Below, piece after piece: positions 60,540 through 64,000 of a stretch of 64,000 bases of DNA (positions are counted from its first letter, which is position 1; every line of letters begins with the position of its first letter). The notes beneath the pieces were generated by a model, which did not search any database, was not told the origin of the DNA, and saw only the letters and a program-made list of their open reading frames with translations. Origin of the DNA: Limnospira fusiformis SAG 85.79 (GTDB taxonomy: Bacteria > Cyanobacteriota > Cyanobacteriia > Cyanobacteriales > Microcoleaceae); the NCBI RefSeq assembly GCF_012516315.1, contig NZ_CP051185.1, forward strand, positions 5,585,363 to 5,649,362, given 5' to 3'. Made by a program: the position numbers and the translations under genes.

Positions 60540-62984
60540 ATGGTAAGACCCCCTCAACGCCCAATTCCGAAAACCCGAACCGCAAAAGCCATCAGAGAAA
60601 GCACCATTGCTACCGCCCAACACCGCGTCCGACGGGTAGGTTATAATGCCTTCGCTCCAGTCTATCGATTTCTCCCCCTGTGGGTAGTTCGGCTTTTACC
60701 CTTCATTCGCGAAGATGTCCGAGATCTCCTCCGACGGCGGAAACGAGGCGAAGAAATTCCCCAAGACACAGACGACATCGAAACCCTCGATACCCCTCCA
60801 CAACTTGCGGAAGTCAGCCCCGGTGTCCTCAACCCCTATCCTAAATATCGCTGTACCCACGGCAACCCCCTATTCTGCCCCCTGGCTAACTCATCCCCCA
60901 CGGCGGCAGAACCACAGGCTTTAACCTGTCTACAATGCGGATTTCCCGCGATACTCCCCACCAAATCGGAAATTATCGGCAACCAAGGCCGATATCGCAT
61001 CGTCAATTTCATCGGCAGTCGGGGTCTGGGTCGCCTTTATCAAGCAGTGCAAACCAACAACAATAAAACAGTCATTATTAAAGAATATCTGCTCCCCCAA
61101 CGCCACTTTAACCCCCAGGAAGAACAGCAGACCAAAACAGTATTTGAAAATGTGGCAGGATTAGTCCCCGCTGATGGTCGGGTGCAGGACTTTCGGCTGC
61201 TGGTCCCCTCAGAAGCGATCGCCGACCGCCACCAACCCCGCTGCTACACGGTCACCCACACCCTCTCCAACAGCTATCCCAGCGTGCGAAGCTACCTCCG
61301 CCAATTTGGTGCCATGACTCCCCACCAAGTGCGGCACTTCCTTGATCAGGTTTTGCAAAGCCTCGAACCCCTCCACACCCAGAAATACCGCCTCCCCTCG
61401 GGTCAAATTCACTCACTTGTAGCCCACGGGAACCTCAGCCTGGACACGATTCTGATTTTACCCATCGAACAGCATCAGTTTCACCGCCCCCAATTTCTCG
61501 TCTACATAGCCGATTTGACCCTGACAGAAAAGCCATTTCAGCCCGGGTTAACCACGGTTAGCCAGGCTGATCCTAGCCTCGATTTAAGGGCTTTAGGTGC
61601 GATCGCCTTTGACCTTTTAAAAGGAAATTGGCAACATAATTTAACCTCCCCCGTTGATACCCGAGGGCAAACCTTCCGTTACCAATTCCCCGAAGATTGG
61701 CCAGAAACCTATCCCCCCCTGCAACAGTTTATATTGCGACTCCTGGGATTCAATATACCCTTTGAAAACGCCAAAGCCGCCCGGGAAGCACTCCCCCAAA
61801 TACCGGAAATTGACCACAATTATCAAGCGATCGCATTAGAAAAAGAAGACACAAAACGCCCTTTTCCCCGGTTATGGATTCTGCTGCTGCTTCTACTGGC
61901 TTTTTTAGGAGTAATTGGTATCTGGCGGTTATTATATCGCCCATCTATAGTCCTAGCTGACCACCGTTTTTTACCCTGTTGCATCAAAGATATTGCTGCT
62001 ATTCCCAAAGGAAGATTTAGCTACACCGCTAATGAAAATGGGGTTTGGAATTATGCAATCCGACAGCGCAACTTAGTAGAAAAAGGTAAAACATTAGAGG
62101 AGGAATTACAACAGCGCATTCCCCAGATGAAATTGGTTTATAAACCCCAACCGACAACGGAAAAAACACTGGCTAAAGTTCGCAACCAAGAGGTAGATTT
62201 TGCCATTACCAGCTTAATCCAAGACTTAGACAGAGATTTAAATGCTATTCCCTTTGCGTATGATGGTTTAGCCGTGTTTGTCGCCTTTAGTTACCAGCGC
62301 CGCCAGAATTCCTTACCTCACAATTTAAACGGACAAATATCAATTAAGCAATTGCGACAACTATACACCGGAGAAATTAACAACTGGAAACAGTTAGGAG
62401 GGCCAGATTTACCGGTGCAACTGTACATCCCCACCGATGCAGAAGCGATCCGCATTTTTGAAGAACGAGTCCTACAAACCGAGCGAGCGATCGACCAATT
62501 TCGGCGACTGTGGCAAAGCTCTCCCTCAGACAATTTTATCACAACTGAAACCAATGTCAATAGAATTCGCCAAATCCCCACTTTTCAAGCCATGAGAAGA
62601 GTTCTTCAGGATTTTGAAGAACGGGAAATTGGCAGCCTATCTTTTGGCCCCCTCAGTCAAGTTTTTCAGCAGTGTTCGGTCTACCCTCTGGCGATCGCAG
62701 AAGGGTTGAGACCAGCGGTACAACCCCTAAGTCAACATAACAATCAACCTATTACACCCGCGACCGATTTGTGCAATGATAAAGGTAGTTACCATCCATC
62801 TGTTGAGAAATTTCAAACCGGACAATATCCTTTAGCCTATTCTCTGGCTGTTGTTTATTCCTTTGATAACAGCTTATCCCCAGTCGGGCAGAAATTCGCC
62901 GAAATTATGAAAACCGAAGAAGCACAAAATCTGCTGATCAAAACCGGATTAGTTCCTTTACAAAATCTCAACCCAAATCCTTAA
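60540..62984 (+). CDS. Pseudokinase-transmembrane-phosphate-binding-protein fusion
   Basis: The protein has 814 residues. A short Cys motif (YRCTHGNPLFCP, LTCLQCGFP) precedes a kinase-like domain at about 140-420. That domain has a glycine-rich-loop-like FIGSRGLGRLYQA and an ATP-Lys in VIIKEYLLPQ, but HGNLSLDTI in place of HRD-x4-N and IADLTL in place of DFG. It is probably catalytically dead. A transmembrane helix at about 445-465 (LWILLLLLLAFLGVIGIW) leads to a PstS-like periplasmic-binding domain (about 480-814; YDGLAVFVAFSY, LRQLYTGEINNWKQLGG, SYHPSVEKFQTGQYPLAYSL). It could anchor the apparatus to a membrane or couple it to a signal. Confidence 0.82.
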   Translation: MVRPPQRPIPKTRTAKAIRESTIATAQHRVRRVGYNAFAPVYRFLPLWVVRLLPFIREDVRDLLRRRKRGEEIPQDTDDIETLDTPPQLAEVSPGVLNPYPKYRCTHGNPLFCPLANSSPTAAEPQALTCLQCGFPAILPTKSEIIGNQGRYRIVNFIGSRGLGRLYQAVQTNNNKTVIIKEYLLPQRHFNPQEEQQTKTVFENVAGLVPADGRVQDFRLLVPSEAIADRHQPRCYTVTHTLSNSYPSVRSYLRQFGAMTPHQVRHFLDQVLQSLEPLHTQKYRLPSGQIHSLVAHGNLSLDTILILPIEQHQFHRPQFLVYIADLTLTEKPFQPGLTTVSQADPSLDLRALGAIAFDLLKGNWQHNLTSPVDTRGQTFRYQFPEDWPETYPPLQQFILRLLGFNIPFENAKAAREALPQIPEIDHNYQAIALEKEDTKRPFPRLWILLLLLLAFLGVIGIWRLLYRPSIVLADHRFLPCCIKDIAAIPKGRFSYTANENGVWNYAIRQRNLVEKGKTLEEELQQRIPQMKLVYKPQPTTEKTLAKVRNQEVDFAITSLIQDLDRDLNAIPFAYDGLAVFVAFSYQRRQNSLPHNLNGQISIKQLRQLYTGEINNWKQLGGPDLPVQLYIPTDAEAIRIFEERVLQTERAIDQFRRLWQSSPSDNFITTETNVNRIRQIPTFQAMRRVLQDFEEREIGSLSFGPLSQVFQQCSVYPLAIAEGLRPAVQPLSQHNNQPITPATDLCNDKGSYHPSVEKFQTGQYPLAYSLAVVYSFDNSLSPVGQKFAEIMKTEEAQNLLIKTGLVPLQNLNPNP

Positions 62985-62994
62985 TCACTGAATC

Positions 62995-63219
62995 ATGAAA
63001 CCTAACCATCAACCCCCAATACCACACCCGCCACCCGGACAACCTAGCCACCCCATTGGCTTAGTCGCACCCACGAAAATACAGTGCGATAATCCCGGAG
63101 ATTTGATGTATAAAATCGCCCAAAAAGTTCGCGCTGACCCGATGCTCAAAAAACAAGTTGAACAACGAGTTTACGAAATGTTAATTTCTGACCTCAATTT
63201 AATCCGTGAGCGACATTAA
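62995..63219 (+). CDS. Small eCIS-locus protein (74 aa)
   Basis: A Pro/His-rich start (MKPNHQPPIPHPPPGQPSHP) is followed by a helical C-terminal half: NPGDLMYKIAQKVRADPMLK, then VEQRVYEMLISDLNLIRERH. The latter looks like an assembly helix of a small baseplate or tube-adaptor protein. It begins 10 bp after the preceding stop and lies ahead of a tail protein gene. I do not recognise the family. Confidence 0.6.
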   Translation: MKPNHQPPIPHPPPGQPSHPIGLVAPTKIQCDNPGDLMYKIAQKVRADPMLKKQVEQRVYEMLISDLNLIRERH

Positions 63220-63298
63220 TTTTCGGTTTCAATTTTGTTGTGAATAAATATCCAGGCAAATCATGCTGATCATACATCCTAGGAATACCTTATAATCC

Positions 63299-63784
63299 AT
63301 GTATAATTATATCACAACCAATCGCTTTTATGTAGAAATGGAAAGTACCATTTCCGCATCATTTTCCGAATGTTCTGGCTTCGGAGTAACCTTACAAAAA
63401 GAAGCATATTTAGAAGGTGGAGTCAATGACCAACAGCGAGTATTTATTGGTCATGCAGAGTTTGACGACATCACCTTAAAGCGGGGAATGACGAATAGCA
63501 CAATTTTCTGGGATTGGATGCTAACTACCATCAGTAATCCCATATATAATCGTCGGAATATCAATATTTTGATGTTCAATCAAGCGGGGGAAATTATGCA
63601 AGCATGGACTTTGATTGGTGCTATTCCTATTTCCTGGAAAGCACCAGGATTTCAAGCTGAAGGAAGTTCAGTAGCGATCGAAGAATTAACCCTAGCTTAT
63701 GAAGGGTTAAAAGTGACCATAACACCTCGAGGCGCAGGAGGTGCAGCCATTAATAGAAGGCGGGATAATGATGGATACTTTTAA
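63299..63784 (+). CDS. Phage tail protein (tube-initiator family)
   Basis: The protein has 161 residues and belongs to the same gp19-like family as the gene at 51441: YITTNRFYVEMESTISASFS, ECSGFGVTLQKEAYLEGG, ITLKRGMTNSTIFWDWMLTT, INILMFNQAGEIMQAWTLIG and VAIEELTLAYEGL. The C-terminal tail is Gly/Ala/Arg-rich. In eCIS loci this type connects tube and baseplate. Its position suggests that the spike and baseplate genes follow beyond the right edge. Confidence 0.85.
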   Translation: MYNYITTNRFYVEMESTISASFSECSGFGVTLQKEAYLEGGVNDQQRVFIGHAEFDDITLKRGMTNSTIFWDWMLTTISNPIYNRRNINILMFNQAGEIMQAWTLIGAIPISWKAPGFQAEGSSVAIEELTLAYEGLKVTITPRGAGGAAINRRRDNDGYF

Positions 63785-63833
63785 AACCACAATTATCAAA
63801 TATTATAGTAAGTCATAAATTTACTTAATTTGT

Positions 63834-64000
63834 ATGTCTAAAAACCCAGATAACGTGACATCAACTAATACAAATTCACCATCATATTTAGGCGTAAAAA
63901 ATCCTTTAATGTCTCCTACGCCATTAGGTCAAAAATTTTTACAGCCTCTGGGTGCGCGTTCCATATCAGTTTTAGATTTATCTTTATTCGCGGGTGAAGG
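63834..64000 (+). CDS. Start of an eCIS-locus gene (runs off right edge)
   Basis: An open frame begins at the ATG at 63834 (MSKNPDNVTSTNTNSPSYLG) and continues without a stop to the window end (...SVLDLSLFAGEG). The start is Asn/Ser/Thr-rich and looks disordered. It continues the plus-strand operon. The product cannot be named from 55 residues. Confidence 0.55.
   Translation, partial: MSKNPDNVTSTNTNSPSYLGVKNPLMSPTPLGQKFLQPLGARSISVLDLSLFAGE

Noticed and set aside
40492..63784. Prophage
   Set aside because: Only tail-type genes are present, with an AAA ATPase, Pvc16 and DUF4157 effectors. There is no capsid, portal, terminase or lysis gene, so an injection system explains the region better.

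Overview
The window is cyanobacterial. The HIP1 octamer GCGATCGC and its core are scattered through nearly every gene. The gene set also fits: Psb34, DUF1350, DUF2811, DUF3038/DUF4335, DUF2288, three-domain ribosomal S1 and a HemY-type protoporphyrinogen oxidase. The many TnpB-type transposon remnants, tandem repeats and an injection-system locus suggest a filamentous, Oscillatoriales-like genome (Arthrospira/Limnospira is my guess, not shown by the sequence).

Layout. 0-2.3 kb: partial integrase-like gene, IS630 transposase with a frameshifted tail, and the 3' end of an acyl-CoA dehydrogenase gene. 2.2-8.3 kb: polA, a DUF1350 hydrolase-like gene, and an RsbW/RsbU/RsbV-like partner-switching set. 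8.4-13.5 kb: an IS607 element (intact tnpB, tnpA with a stop), an HTH-GrpE fusion, dps, and two internally deleted IS607-like mini-elements in inverted orientation. 13.9-27.2 kb: housekeeping genes (rpsA, HAD phosphatase, metK, thiG, psb34, TPR protein, OmpR-type regulator, hemY, mutS2), with a third mini-element before psb34 and a helically phased cluster of DnaA-box-like sites before mutS2. 27.2-33.6 kb: tandem repeats, the DUF3038/DUF4335 pair, a DCC thioredoxin-like protein, an ArgRS-like DALR protein, a DsbA lipoprotein and an NB-ARC ATPase. 33.6-37.0 kb: an island with a 36-residue peptide gene, a radical SAM/SPASM maturase and an archaeal-type aspartyl-tRNA synthetase, probably a peptide-modification (RiPP-like) locus. 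37.4-39.8 kb: a plsC-like gene, a second TnpB and DUF2288.

39.8-64 kb is an extracellular contractile injection system (eCIS). The minus-strand operon reads sheath, two tube proteins, a tail protein, three small tail/baseplate proteins, then three large DUF4157 (eCIS core) effectors. These effectors share an almost identical ~304-residue N-terminus and have unrelated C-termini. Two of them are each followed at 17-19 bp by a small partner gene: one looks like a YbjN/CesT-type chaperone, and the other is a full-length homologue of the eukaryotic spliceosome assembly factor AAR2. The plus-strand operon reads a 23-codon leader ORF, Pvc16/DUF4255, an AAA ATPase, a YbjN-domain protein, a pseudokinase-transmembrane-phosphate-binding-protein fusion, a small protein, a tail protein and a partial gene at the right edge. 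Baseplate and spike genes presumably lie beyond the window.

No rRNA, tRNA or CRISPR array was recognised.
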